Assembly: GCF_013114825.1 (NCBI RefSeq)
Contig: NZ_JAAVLX010000001.1
Location: 372,001 to 436,000, forward strand
DNA: 64,000 nucleotides
Direction of reading: 5' to 3'
From: Bradyrhizobium australiense
GTDB taxonomy: Bacteria > Pseudomonadota > Alphaproteobacteria > Rhizobiales > Xanthobacteraceae
Below the pieces are notes generated by a model. It ran no database searches and was not told the DNA's origin. It saw only the letters and a program-made list of their open reading frames with translations. This document shows, piece after piece, positions 27,314 through 35,824 of this stretch (positions within the stretch are counted from its first letter, which is position 1; every line of letters starts with the position of its first letter). The translations under genes were made by a program, and so were the position numbers.

Positions 27314-28003
27314 CTATTGCGCCATCGGGCCGCTGTTGCCCCCGCCTTGCAGCGCCATCTTGGAATTGAACGGCGAGTCGCCCTGCTTGGGCTCGAGCAC
27401 GACGACCACCGTGCCCGTCTTTACCCGGCTGTAGAGGTCGATGACGTCCTCGTTGGTCATCCGAATGCAGCCCGAGGAGATCGAGGCGCCGATATATTCC
27501 GGCTGGTTGGTGCCGTGGATGCGGAACAGCGTGTCGCGGTTGCCCTGGTACAAATAAAGCGCGCGGGCGCCGAGCGGATTGTCCACGCCGCCGGGCACCG
27601 AGGCAGGTAGGCCTTCTATCCGCTTGTGAATGTCGGCAGTCGGCGTCCATTTCGGCCATTCGGCCATGTTGCCGACGCGCGCGATGCCGGAGAATGCGAG
27701 CGCTTCCTCGCCGACGGTGACGCCATAGCGGATCGCCTTACCACCGTCCTGGACCAGATAGAGGTAATGGTTGTCGGAATCGACGACGATGGTACCGGGC
27801 AGTTCCTTCCGGTGATAATCGACGATGGCACGGCGGAACGGTTCCGCCGGCGGAACGGCGGCGTAGCGTGCTTTGGCGAGCTGCGCCTTGTCGTTCGGCT
27901 TGAGGGTGGCTTCAGGGGCGGCCTGATAGGTGGTTGCCGGCATGCAGCCGGATAACGCAAGGCCGGCGGCGAGCAGCCCCAAGATAACTTTCAGCGACGA
28001 CAT
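27314..28003 (-). CDS. L,D-transpeptidase lipoprotein, ErfK/YbiS family (229 aa)
   Basis: Cross-links peptidoglycan or attaches proteins to it using a catalytic cysteine. The start at 28003 gives a lipoprotein signal with lipobox LSGC (Cys20); the long upstream frame would bury it. The YkuD domain is complete: HYLYLVQDGGKAIRYGVTVG, then His163 in FRIHGTN and Cys179 in SISSGCIRM. It is convergent with the extensin-like gene, so two envelope enzymes face each other across a shared terminator. Confidence 0.93.
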   Translation of the reverse strand: MSSLKVILGLLAAGLALSGCMPATTYQAAPEATLKPNDKAQLAKARYAAVPPAEPFRRAIVDYHRKELPGTIVVDSDNHYLYLVQDGGKAIRYGVTVGEEALAFSGIARVGNMAEWPKWTPTADIHKRIEGLPASVPGGVDNPLGARALYLYQGNRDTLFRIHGTNQPEYIGASISSGCIRMTNEDVIDLYSRVKTGTVVVVLEPKQGDSPFNSKMALQGGGNSGPMAQ

Positions 28004-28342
28004 GGCACACTTCCAATCGAAAGTCCGGCGTTCGCAAGCCGCAATCTTGCGCCTCAAACGCGACGATTCCATTAATCCCATTATCCGCAAAAGCCGGCTG
28101 ATATGCCAGCATTTGCACGCCCCTTCGGCGCTGCGGAAGGCCAGCTGTGGCTTTTGTGCCGCAAATTTTGCGAGTTCCGGTTGATTGGCGGGCAGGGGGT
28201 GTGTCGAGGCCGAATTGAAGCCGCACTGGCGCCGTCCCGCTGCCATAAATATGGACCGCCGATTAATGCGCGGGTCATGAAGCGCTTGCCAGAATCGGGT
28301 TTAGTACCCCTGGGTGGATTTCTGCCCGTTCCGGAGTTGCCC
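28004..28342. other. Intergenic region, divergent
   Basis: About 340 bases between the transpeptidase and corA. I see no gene, repeat or RNA. An upstream in-frame extension of corA exists but lacks a ribosome site. Confidence 0.4.
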
Positions 28343-29320
28343 ATGTTTTCGGTGTTTGTTCCCTCCGAATCCTCCCTGAAGAAGCTCCCGGCCGCGGACC
28401 CGGCGGCATTGCCGGACAATGCGGTCTGGATCGACCTGTTGAACCCGACGATGCAGGAGGACCGCGCGGTGGAGCGGCTGGCTGGGATCGCGGTGCCGAC
28501 CCGGGAAGACATGCAGGAGATCGAGATTTCCAGCCGGCTCTATATCGAGAACGGCGCCCGCTACATGACCGCTACGCTGATGTGCCAATCCGACACCGAT
28601 ATGCCGAGGACCACGGCCGTCACCTTCATCCTCGCCGGTCACCGTTTGGTGACAGTGCGGTACGACGAGCCGAAGCCGTTTGCTCTCGTTGAGCACAAGC
28701 TGGCGCGTTCATGCCTGCCGGGGATATCAGGCGAAATGGTGCTGATGGAACTGCTCGACGCGGTAATCGACCGCTGCGCCGACATTCTGGAGCGCGCCGG
28801 CGCCGAGGTCGATCAGGTCTCGCATGATATCTTCGAGCCCGAAAGCGAGCGCCACGGCCAGGCCAAGCGATACTCGCAGATATTGATCGCAATCGGGCGC
28901 AAGGGGGATCTGGTCTCCAAGATCCGCGAAAGCCTGGTCTCGATCGGCCGCGTCGTCACCTTCCTGTCGGCGGTGATGGAAGGCGTCAAATGGTCCAAGG
29001 ACATGCGCGAACAGCTCAAGACCATGCAGCGCGACGTCGGTTCCCTGACCGACCACGCCTCCTATCTGTCCAACAAGATCACGTTTACGCTCGACGCCAT
29101 GCTCGGCGTCGTCAATCTCGAGCAGAACAACATCATCAAGCTGTTCTCGGTGATGGCCGTCGTGCTGATGCCTCCGACGCTGATCGCCTCGATCTACGGC
29201 ATGAACTTCAAGATGATGCCGGAACTCGAATGGCCGCACGGCTACCCGATGGCGCTTATCATGATGCTCATGGCAGCCGTGCTGCCCTACTTCCTCTTCA
29301 AGTGGAAGAAGTGGCTGTAG
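28343..29320 (+). CDS. corA: CorA-type Mg2+/divalent metal channel (325 aa)
   Basis: Soluble N-terminal domain and long stalk helix, two C-terminal transmembrane helices (about 268-288 and 300-320), and the pore signature YGMN between them followed by FKMMPEL. The C-terminus ends in basic KWKKWL as expected. The start at 28343 (MFSVFVPSESS) has GGAG upstream and matches the usual family start; earlier ATGs at 28277 and 28103 are less likely. The gene stands alone. Confidence 0.93.
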   Translation: MFSVFVPSESSLKKLPAADPAALPDNAVWIDLLNPTMQEDRAVERLAGIAVPTREDMQEIEISSRLYIENGARYMTATLMCQSDTDMPRTTAVTFILAGHRLVTVRYDEPKPFALVEHKLARSCLPGISGEMVLMELLDAVIDRCADILERAGAEVDQVSHDIFEPESERHGQAKRYSQILIAIGRKGDLVSKIRESLVSIGRVVTFLSAVMEGVKWSKDMREQLKTMQRDVGSLTDHASYLSNKITFTLDAMLGVVNLEQNNIIKLFSVMAVVLMPPTLIASIYGMNFKMMPELEWPHGYPMALIMMLMAAVLPYFLFKWKKWL

Positions 29321-29451
29321 GGCGGCGGTTCCCCGCGGTTTCTGGACGTGCGAAAGATCGGCTCAATCTCACCGCTAAAATTTGAGCAGTGGACTGAACG
29401 AATGGTCGAAACTTGTCTGCGATAACGCATCTCTCACGCCGCGAGGATCCC

Positions 29452-29673
29452 ATGGTTGAGAAACTCATAATGTCGCCACGCAACGTCATCGATCTTGCGC
29501 GCTATCAGCAGGGCCGCGTCGTTGGCAAGGCGCCGGCGTTCTCGACGCGGCTTTGCCGGCACTGCGGTGCTGTGCTGGCGGACGGCGAGAACGAGGACGA
29601 GTGTTCGAGCACGTTCAACGTCGCTGCGGTGACTGCGCTACGCACGGCGCAGCGGAAATTTTACGCGGAGTGA
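29452..29673 (+). CDS. Small protein with zinc-ribbon-like cysteines (73 aa)
   Basis: ATG 29452 has GAGG upstream. The middle reads RLCRHCGAVLADGENEDEC, giving a CxxC pair and a third cysteine 12 residues later, so a complete four-ligand ribbon is not obvious. The rest is helical and basic. It is not a family I can name. It is followed by a palindromic repeat. Confidence 0.65.
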   Translation: MVEKLIMSPRNVIDLARYQQGRVVGKAPAFSTRLCRHCGAVLADGENEDECSSTFNVAAVTALRTAQRKFYAE

Positions 29674-29695
29674 ACGTTGTCTCCGCAATGACCGA

Positions 29696-29819
29696 CCTCA
29701 TCCTGAGGAGCGCGCCTTTGCGCGCGTCTCGAAGGATGGGCCACGGGCCTCGTCGTTCGCTCGGCGATGTGGAGCATCGTCCGAAGACGGCGCTAACGCG
29801 CCTCCTCACCATGAGGGTC
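29696..29819. repeat. Palindromic intergenic repeat, family D copy 1
   Basis: Starts CCTCATCCTGAGGAGCGCG and ends CGCGCCTCCTCACCATGAGGG, with central GTCTCGAAGGATGGG. The second copy, at 58099-58201, ends the IS110 remnant frame. Confidence 0.85.
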
Positions 29820-29855
29820 TGACGGCTTCGATGGCTTCGATGGCGGCGCTCAACA

Positions 29856-30608
29856 CTAAACGTGCTGGCCGCCGTTGATGTGGATCTCGGCGCCGTTCAC
29901 GTAGGAACTGGTTTCCGTGCACAGCACATAAATGATTTTGGCCACCTCGTCCGGCGTGCCGAGGCGATGCATCGGAATCTGTTGCTCGACGATCTTCTCG
30001 GTACCCGGCGACAGGATCGAGGTGTCGATCTCGCCGGGCGCGATCGCATTGACGCGGACGCCGACACGGCCGAAATCGAACGCCATCTCGCGCGTCAGCG
30101 AGGCAAGCGCCGCCTTTGACGTCGCATAGGCCGCGCCCGCGAACGGGTGCACGCGCGAGCCCGCGATCGAGGTGACGTTCACCACGGCGCCCCTGGCGTG
30201 TTTCAATTCCTCGATCAGTCCGCGCGCGATCATGATCGGTGCGAAGAAGTTGACGTGAAAGACGTGGCTCCAGGTCTCGACGTCGGTGTCCATGGTACCG
30301 AGCCGACCGCCGTCCGGCGCCTTCGGCGAGATCGCCGCGTTATTGACCAGCGCGTGCAGCTCGTCATTCTCCAGCCGCCTGCGAATCTCGGAAATCGCGC
30401 GCACGGTGTCGTCGTGGCTGCCGAGGTCGACCTCGATGTGATCCTCCGGGCCTGCGCCCCACGGGCAGACTTCCGGGAAGGCATGCCGCGAACAGGTAAT
30501 GACGCGCCAGCCGGCCGAGGAAAACCGGATCGCGGTGGCGTGGCCGATGCCGCGGCTGGCACCGGTCAGAAGCAGCGTGCGCCGCGGCGCGTTGGATGAA
30601 GCGGGCAT
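29856..30608 (-). CDS. SDR-family NAD(P)-dependent oxidoreductase (250 aa)
   Basis: Classical short-chain dehydrogenase. Cofactor loop LLTGASRGIGHATAI (about 12-26), NNAAIS, the catalytic Ser in VVNVTSIAGS and Tyr/Lys in AAYATSKAAL, and the C-terminal NGAEIHINGGQHV. The substrate cannot be told. The ATG at 30608 begins MPASSNAPRRTLLLTGAS, typical of the family. A repeat (family E) separates it from pdxH. Confidence 0.9.
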   Translation of the reverse strand: MPASSNAPRRTLLLTGASRGIGHATAIRFSSAGWRVITCSRHAFPEVCPWGAGPEDHIEVDLGSHDDTVRAISEIRRRLENDELHALVNNAAISPKAPDGGRLGTMDTDVETWSHVFHVNFFAPIMIARGLIEELKHARGAVVNVTSIAGSRVHPFAGAAYATSKAALASLTREMAFDFGRVGVRVNAIAPGEIDTSILSPGTEKIVEQQIPMHRLGTPDEVAKIIYVLCTETSSYVNGAEIHINGGQHV

Positions 30609-30627
30609 CTAGGTTCTCTCGTTCTCC

Positions 30628-30742
30628 GTCATGCCCGGGCTTGTCCCGGGCATTCACGTCGTGCTTGGTCACAGCGTGGGACGTGGATGGCCGGGACATC
30701 CTACACGGAGACTCGCTTCGCGGTTTGGCCCGGCCATGACGC
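30628..30742. repeat. Palindromic intergenic repeat, family E
   Basis: Starts CGTCATGCCCGGGCTTGTCCCGGGC and ends GGCCCGGCCATGACG, with ACGTCGTG/CACAGCGTGGGACGT inside. It is a recognisable rhizobial intergenic repeat; one copy is seen here. Confidence 0.75.
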
Positions 30743-30749
30743 TCTGAGT

Positions 30750-31391
30750 TTAGGGATAGAGCCGCACCTTGTTCCAGGCTTGTGACGGCGCATCGCGGCG
30801 GAATTCGATGCGATCGTGCAGGCGGAACGGGCGGTCGTGCCAGAACTCAAAGCGGGACGGTTGAATGCGCCAGCCGCTCCACCCCGGCGGCCGCGGCACT
30901 TCGCCGATCACGTATTTGGCTGCGACCTTGGCGATCGCCTGCTCGAAGGCGAAGCGGCTCTCCAGCGGCTGCGACTGTTTGCTGGCCCAGGCACCGATCT
31001 GCGCCTGCTTCGGCCTTGTGGCGAAATACGCGTCGGCTTCCTGGTCCGTCACCGGCGACACGTTGCCGCGGATGCGCACCTGACGGCGCAGCGACTTCCA
31101 GTGGAACAGTAAAGCCGCCTTGGGATTTGCGGCGAGTTCGCGGCCCTTCTGGCTGGCGATGTGGCTGTAGAATACGAAACCCTCTGCATCATAGCCCTTC
31201 ATCAGCACCATCCGGACATCCGGCAGCCCGTCGGAATCGACGGTTGCTAGCGCCATCGCGTTGGGATCGTTCGGCTCGGACTTCACGGCTTCCGCAAACC
31301 ACTCGGCGAACAGCGCAAACGGTTCCTCGGCGGCGGTAAAATCACCCGATGTTAACGGTGTCGGGTGTTTGATGGAGGTCGTGTCCGTCAT
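30750..31391 (-). CDS. pdxH: Pyridoxamine 5'-phosphate oxidase (213 aa)
   Basis: FMN enzyme of vitamin B6 synthesis and salvage. Family motifs are clear: [51 protein letters not shown], and the C-terminal signature [14 protein letters not shown]...WNKVRLYP. The start at 31391 ([10 protein letters not shown]) is chosen; a longer frame adds 26 residues unlike the family. It is divergent from the small lipoprotein gene. Confidence 0.95.
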   Translation of the reverse strand: MTDTTSIKHPTPLTSGDFTAAEEPFALFAEWFAEAVKSEPNDPNAMALATVDSDGLPDVRMVLMKGYDAEGFVFYSHIASQKGRELAANPKAALLFHWKSLRRQVRIRGNVSPVTDQEADAYFATRPKQAQIGAWASKQSQPLESRFAFEQAIAKVAAKYVIGEVPRPPGWSGWRIQPSRFEFWHDRPFRLHDRIEFRRDAPSQAWNKVRLYP

Positions 31392-31513
31392 GGCAGGAGT
31401 CCCAGTTGCGTACCCTCGCGTCCCAGAGCGCGTTGCAGCCCCGATGCGGGCTCGCCCTATATAGGGCATGGGGACGCGTTGGCCTATCGGCGATCGGGCC
31501 GAAGGGCGCTGTG

Positions 31514-31921
31514 ATGGCGTTGATTTTGATTGGTCTCGGCTCGGGTGGCTGCAGCCTGTCGCGCCCGGATGCCTACGCCAGGATGGATGCTGCCGACGTC
31601 ACCGGCGCGTTGGGCAAGCCGCCGACCAACCCGGCCGTGCCGACCGAGAGCGATCTCGCCTTTGCCCGCACCGCCGCCTCCGACGTGCTGACCAAGGGCG
31701 ACAGGGATTCCAGCCAGCCCTGGGAAAATCCGGAGACCGGCGCGCGCGGCTCGGTGACGCCGCTGTCCCAGGCCTACTCCGCCGAAGATGGGCGCACCTG
31801 CCGGGATTTTTTGGCAAGCTACGTCAACGGCCGCTCGGAAAGCTGGCTGCAGGGCGCCGCCTGCAAGGCCGGCCATGGCCGATGGGAAATCCATACAATC
31901 AAACCGTGGACGAGGGGATAA
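31514..31921 (+). CDS. Surface-antigen-type lipoprotein, RT0821/Lpp0805-like (135 aa)
   Basis: The start at 31514 follows AAGGGC at good distance; the frame is open further upstream. A hydrophobic stretch ends in GSGGC, a lipobox-like site. The C-terminal 80 residues match the alphaproteobacterial surface antigen pattern: [16 protein letters not shown], then CRDFLASYV and [12 protein letters not shown]. These proteins sit in the outer membrane; the role is unclear. The N-terminal start remains the weakest part, since the chosen signal lacks a basic n-region. Confidence 0.7.
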   Translation: MALILIGLGSGGCSLSRPDAYARMDAADVTGALGKPPTNPAVPTESDLAFARTAASDVLTKGDRDSSQPWENPETGARGSVTPLSQAYSAEDGRTCRDFLASYVNGRSESWLQGAACKAGHGRWEIHTIKPWTRG

Positions 31922-32047
31922 CGCCTCACGGCGCTTTCGAGCAGAATGGGCTAGTTGCAAAAATGCAACTGGCTCCCCAGATGAAGCCAAAGCGGGCAGA
32001 TTGCCCTAAGCTTCAGAAACCGAATTTCCGTGAAGGAGACGTGACGG

Positions 32048-33013
32048 ATGCGAGACCCCTATGAGGTCTTGGGGGTGCCGCGGGGCGCCAGCGCTGCGGC
32101 GATCAAGAGTGCCTATCGCAAGCTCGCCAAGAAGCATCACCCGGACAACAACAAGAACGACCCGAAGGCGGCTGCCCGCTTTTCCGAGGTCAATTCGGCC
32201 AACGAGATTATTGGCGACGAGGACAAGCGCAAGCAGTTCGACCGCGGCGAGATCGATGCCGAGGGCAAGCCGCGTTTTCAGGGCTTTGGCGGCGGCCCAG
32301 GCGGCGGCCGCGCTGGTGGACCCGGCGGCTTCGAATCGTACACCTTCCGCACCGGCGGCGGGCCCGGCGGCATGGGCGGCGGGGCGGGCTTTGAGGATAT
32401 CCTCAACAGCATGTTCGGAGGCGCGGCGAGGGGCGGACGTCCCGGCGGCAGCGGCCGGACGTTTGAATTCGACACCGGCGGAATCGGTCTCGACCTCGAT
32501 CTGAACGTCGCCATGACGGTGTCGCTGGAAGAGTCGGTCAAGGGCGGGGAAAAACGCGTCCGTCTGCCGACCGGCAAGGAGCTTAACGTCAAGATCCCCG
32601 CAGGCGTCACCGCCGGTCAGCAGATCCGGCTAAAGGGGCAGGGCGAAACCGCACCGGGCCACCCGCCGGGTGATCTCCTGATTACGGTCAGCATCGCCCC
32701 GCATCCTTTTTTCAAGGTCGAGGGCAGCGATTTGCGCCTGGATCTGCCCATCACGCTTTATGAGGCGGTGTTGGGCGGCAAGGTCCGCGTGCCCACGCTC
32801 GGCAGCGCGGTCGAGCTCTCGATCCCGAAAAATACCTCGAGCGGTCGCACCTTCCGCCTCAAGGGCAAGGGCCTGCCCAAGCCCGGGGGAACCGGGGACC
32901 TGTTCGTCAGCGCCCGAATTATCTTGCCCGACGGGAACGACAGCGAGCTTGAGGCATTGATGCAGAAGTGGCGCGATGGCCACCCCTACAATCCGCGCAG
33001 CGATTTTGGCTGA
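32048..33013 (+). CDS. DnaJ-class co-chaperone, CbpA-like (321 aa)
   Basis: J domain at residues 1-70 with the HPD motif at 31-33 (KHHPDNN), a Gly/Phe-rich linker (about 75-150), then two C-terminal substrate-binding beta domains (NVAMTVSLEESVKGGEKRV, LKGQGE, FKVEGSDLRLDLPITLYEA). The zinc-finger region of true DnaJ is absent, so this is the type II/CbpA class that stimulates DnaK. The ribosome site AAGGAG precedes the ATG. It lies in the pdxH-fabI-aroC region. Confidence 0.93.
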   Translation: MRDPYEVLGVPRGASAAAIKSAYRKLAKKHHPDNNKNDPKAAARFSEVNSANEIIGDEDKRKQFDRGEIDAEGKPRFQGFGGGPGGGRAGGPGGFESYTFRTGGGPGGMGGGAGFEDILNSMFGGAARGGRPGGSGRTFEFDTGGIGLDLDLNVAMTVSLEESVKGGEKRVRLPTGKELNVKIPAGVTAGQQIRLKGQGETAPGHPPGDLLITVSIAPHPFFKVEGSDLRLDLPITLYEAVLGGKVRVPTLGSAVELSIPKNTSSGRTFRLKGKGLPKPGGTGDLFVSARIILPDGNDSELEALMQKWRDGHPYNPRSDFG

Positions 33014-33128
33014 TTCGGCTAGGTTCGCGGCGCAGATTTTGCGTGGAATTAGATAGCGGGGTTCCGAGCAGGAGTTTCCCAAAAAAGCGCGTTTCTTTCC
33101 TGGAAACAAAGGGTTTCCCGGGAAAAGG

Positions 33129-33178
33129 GCGGCCTCGAAAGGGGGACCAGCGCGGTACCAAACCCCAATCGAGGCCGC
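33129..33178. other. Long-stem inverted repeat downstream of the dnaJ-like gene
   Basis: GCGGCCTCGA and TCGAGGCCGC pair perfectly around a 30-base loop that itself holds GGGG/CCCC. No T-run follows, so it is not a classical terminator. It could be RNA structure or an unlisted repeat. Confidence 0.5.
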
Positions 33179-33372
33179 TTGCGCCGATCGGCGGATCGAA
33201 CGCTACTCATTTTCGCGTGATCACCCGGTGCTTTAATGAGACGCGCCGGTGTTTTGATTCCAGATTTTCGATGTCAGAATTTGGACAAGTGGCGCGGTGT
33301 TGCCGATCCGCCGCTTTTCTTGCTGCCGCGCGTAGCTTTTTTGCCGCAGCGCATCGCCTGGATGGAGCGACC

Positions 33373-33462
33373 GGTAGCCCGGATGGAGCTAAGCGCAATC
33401 CGGGAACGCTCCATCTCGTCGCGGCGATCCCGAGTCTCGCCGCGCTTCGCCCGGGCCGCGGG
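33373..33462. repeat. REP-like palindromic repeat, family B copy 2 (degenerate)
   Basis: Left arm GGTAGCCCGGATGGAGCTAAGCGCAATCCGGG is good; the right arm (CGCGCTTCGCCCGGGCCGCGGG) has drifted. It ends at the stop codon of the anti-sigma gene. Confidence 0.75.
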
Positions 33463-34233
33463 TTAGCCCTTCTTTTCCATCTGATCGTAGACAGCTTGGG
33501 CGATCTGGGTCAGTCGTCCCCGGTCGACGCCAGTGGACACCACCGCGTAAACGACGCCGTCATCCGCCCAGAACAGCGTACTCTCCTTGCCTTCCGCGGC
33601 GTAGCGCATCTGCGTCGCCTCGGCGTCGGATTTGGCGGTGTAGATCGTGAAACGTTCGCCCGAGGCGCTCTCATACATCATGAAGGATGCCGGGCCTGCG
33701 GAACCCGGCAACAGTCGTCCGCCGACGAGTTTCAATCCGGCCCCCGTCAGCTCGGGCGCGCGGACAACCCAGCCGCAGCGCTTGGTCAGCCACTGCTGCA
33801 GATGACTGCGTTCGCTGCCCGGCACCTCGACGGGATGCCGCACCTCGACCACGTAAAGCCGGTGCGCTTCGATCGCGTGCACCGTCAGATTCTGGAAAGC
33901 CGAGGGGGCAGTTGCTGCGCCGCGCGCGAACCAGCCGGTGCCGCCGCCGACGATGAACGCCGCCAGCGTGGCCGCCACCGCGCCGTACACCCATTTGCGC
34001 GGCTGTTGCACCAGCCGCTCGATCTCGAGCCGCTTCGGCACCGTCTCGTCGATCACCGAATCGTACCGGGCATGCAGCGCTTCCGCCATCGCGCGCCACG
34101 ACTGCACCCGTGCGGCATCGTCGGGATGCGCGGCGAGCCACGCCTCGACGTCGCCGCAGCGTTCCGCCGGCAACTCGTTGTCGACGTAAGCATGCAGCTC
34201 GTCTTCGGTGACGGGGATGTTGCGGTCGGTCAT
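33463..34233 (-). CDS. Anti-sigma factor, membrane-anchored (256 aa)
   Basis: N-terminal anti-sigma segment (TEDELHAYVDNELPAERCGDVEAWLAAHPD) followed by one transmembrane helix near residues 82-104 (VYGAVAATLAAFIVGGGTGW) and a periplasmic domain of about 150 residues. It lies directly after the ECF sigma gene with a 56-base gap, the usual sigma/anti-sigma arrangement. No HxxxCxxC zinc motif is seen, so signal release is probably by another route. The stimulus is unknown. Confidence 0.85.
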   Translation of the reverse strand: MTDRNIPVTEDELHAYVDNELPAERCGDVEAWLAAHPDDAARVQSWRAMAEALHARYDSVIDETVPKRLEIERLVQQPRKWVYGAVAATLAAFIVGGGTGWFARGAATAPSAFQNLTVHAIEAHRLYVVEVRHPVEVPGSERSHLQQWLTKRCGWVVRAPELTGAGLKLVGGRLLPGSAGPASFMMYESASGERFTIYTAKSDAEATQMRYAAEGKESTLFWADDGVVYAVVSTGVDRGRLTQIAQAVYDQMEKKG

Positions 34234-34289
34234 TGTCGTCTCTGCCTAATCCTGCTCTGTCTATGCGTAACGCGTTTCATGCGCCTTCG

Positions 34290-34778
34290 TCATTTCACCC
34301 GCCTGAGTGCCGTCCGTTCGCCCTCGAGCGAAGCCTTGACATGGGCGCGTGCGCGGGCAAGCCGGGACATTACGGTGCCGATCGGCACGCCCTGGATGTC
34401 GGCGACCTCGCGGTAGCTCAGCCCTTCCAGCATCACCAGGAGCAGCACCGAGCGCTGTTCTTCCACCAGCGTCGCCAGCGCCCGCGCGATGTCGCGGCCC
34501 TCCGCCTCGGTGCCGCTGGCGTCCGGGTTGTTGTCGAGCAGCGGCATGAATTGTGGCCGCCGCGCCAAGGACCGCCGCCGGTTCTTGTTCAAATTGGTAA
34601 GGATCGTATAGAGCCAGCTCCTGACGTCGCCGCCGAGAAACAGCCGTTCCGAACGCAACGCACGCACCAGCGTATCCTGCACCAGGTCGTCGGCGATGTC
34701 GGCATCGCGCGCGAGTGCACGTGCATAGCGGCGGAGCGCCGGAATCATGGCTTCGACACTTTGACGAAACGCGCTCAT
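34290..34778 (-). CDS. ECF RNA polymerase sigma factor (162 aa)
   Basis: Region 2 (ALARDADIADDLVQDTLVRAL, RSWLYTILTN) and region 4 (LVEEQRSVLLLVMLEGLSYREVADIQGVPIGTVMSRLARAR) are both complete. The start at ATG 34778 is preferred over a TTG at 34793. A promoter of the same ECF type may sit at 34835-34859, suggesting self-control. It pairs with the downstream anti-sigma gene. Possible further target: the His-rich protein at 8649-8876. Confidence 0.9.
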   Translation of the reverse strand: MSAFRQSVEAMIPALRRYARALARDADIADDLVQDTLVRALRSERLFLGGDVRSWLYTILTNLNKNRRRSLARRPQFMPLLDNNPDASGTEAEGRDIARALATLVEEQRSVLLLVMLEGLSYREVADIQGVPIGTVMSRLARARAHVKASLEGERTALRRVK

Positions 34779-34834
34779 CGGCACCGAAAGCAAGAGTTGC
34801 AGGAGTCATGAGGCGCGAACGCCTTACCCAACAT

Positions 34835-34859
34835 AACACCCAATTGACGTGTCTATTCC
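34835..34859 (-). promoter_or_regulatory. Candidate self-regulated ECF promoter
   Basis: On the minus strand GGAAT (34859-34855), 16 bases, TGTT (34838-34835), about 57 bases before the sigma start. The same spacing and -10 are seen upstream of the His-rich gene at 8906-8930. It is a motif match only. Confidence 0.35.
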
Positions 34860-34981
34860 AGCCATTGAGCCGCACCCGAAACAGCGTTAATCCGGGACGG
34901 AATTGGCTCGACCGCGCGGGAGTGCTGGTGTACCTCCAACCCCGAATGGAAAGCCCGGATGGCAGCGCGATTGGAAAGCAG

Positions 34982-35812
34982 ATGTCGCAAAAATCAGGTC
35001 TGATGCACGGCAAGCGCGGGGTGATCCTCGGCGTCGCCAACAACCGCTCGATCGCCTGGGGTATCGCCAAGGCATGCCACGACGCGGGCGCGGAAATCGC
35101 GCTCACCTGGCAGGGCGATGCGCTAAAGAAACGGGTCGAACCGCTGGCCAAGGAGTTGGGTGGCCTCCTGCTGGGCCATTGCGACGTCACCGATGACGCG
35201 ACGATCGATGCGGTGTTCGATGTGCTCCGCGAAAAGTGGGGCAAGATCGACTTCGTGGTTCACGCCATCGCCTTCTCCGACAAGGACCAGCTCGACGGCC
35301 GCTATCTGGAGACGACGCAGGACAATTTCTCCAGGAGCATGCTGATCTCCTGCTATTCGCTGACCGCGATCACGCAGCGCGCCGAGAAGCTGATGACCGA
35401 AGGCGGCTCGATCCTGACGCTGACCTATTACGGCGCGGAAAAGTGGATGCCGCACTACAACGTGATGGGCGTCGCCAAAGCAGCTCTCGAAGCCAGCGTG
35501 CGCTATCTCGCAGCCGACCTCGGCGAGAAGAACATCCGCGTCAACGCCATTTCGGCGGGGCCCATCAAGACGCTCGCCGCATCCGGCATCGGCGACTTCC
35601 GTTATATCCTGAAGTGGAACGAATACAACGCGCCGCTGCGCCGCACCGTTTCCATCGAGGAAATCGGTGACAGCGCGCTGTACCTGTTGTCGGACCTGTC
35701 GCGCGGCGTCACCGGCGAGGTGCATCACGTCGATTCCGGCTATCACGTCGTCGGCATGAAGCGTCCCGATGCGCCCGACATCGCGCTCTCCAATTCGGTA
35801 GCTAAGGAATAG
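34982..35812 (+). CDS. fabI: Enoyl-[ACP] reductase, NADH (FabI, 276 aa)
   Basis: Last step of the fatty-acid elongation cycle. FabI-type cofactor loop GVANNRSIAWGIAKA, VVHAIAFSDK, and catalytic Tyr159 and Lys166 (Y-x6-K), as in the FabI class, with Tyr149. ISAGPIKTLAASGI follows. The start at 34982 (MSQKSGLM) has GGAAAG just upstream and matches the known family start; upstream in-frame ATGs are less likely. It is divergent from the ECF sigma gene. The next gene starts 12 bases after its stop, so an operon is likely. Confidence 0.95.
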   Translation: MSQKSGLMHGKRGVILGVANNRSIAWGIAKACHDAGAEIALTWQGDALKKRVEPLAKELGGLLLGHCDVTDDATIDAVFDVLREKWGKIDFVVHAIAFSDKDQLDGRYLETTQDNFSRSMLISCYSLTAITQRAEKLMTEGGSILTLTYYGAEKWMPHYNVMGVAKAALEASVRYLAADLGEKNIRVNAISAGPIKTLAASGIGDFRYILKWNEYNAPLRRTVSIEEIGDSALYLLSDLSRGVTGEVHHVDSGYHVVGMKRPDAPDIALSNSVAKE

Positions 35813-35824
35813 CGTGATAGTCCG

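Larger units (their letters stand above)
33014..33462. other. Intergenic region with structured inverted repeats
   Basis: No gene seen. It contains a 10-base-pair inverted repeat at 33129-33178, short TTTCC/GGAAA palindromes around 33100-33124, and a degenerate family B repeat from 33373. Confidence 0.6.

Noticed and set aside
32968..34416. Long plus-strand open frame across the dnaJ-like end and the anti-sigma gene
   Set aside because: It runs over two repeats and opposite to a sure sigma/anti-sigma pair; no motif.
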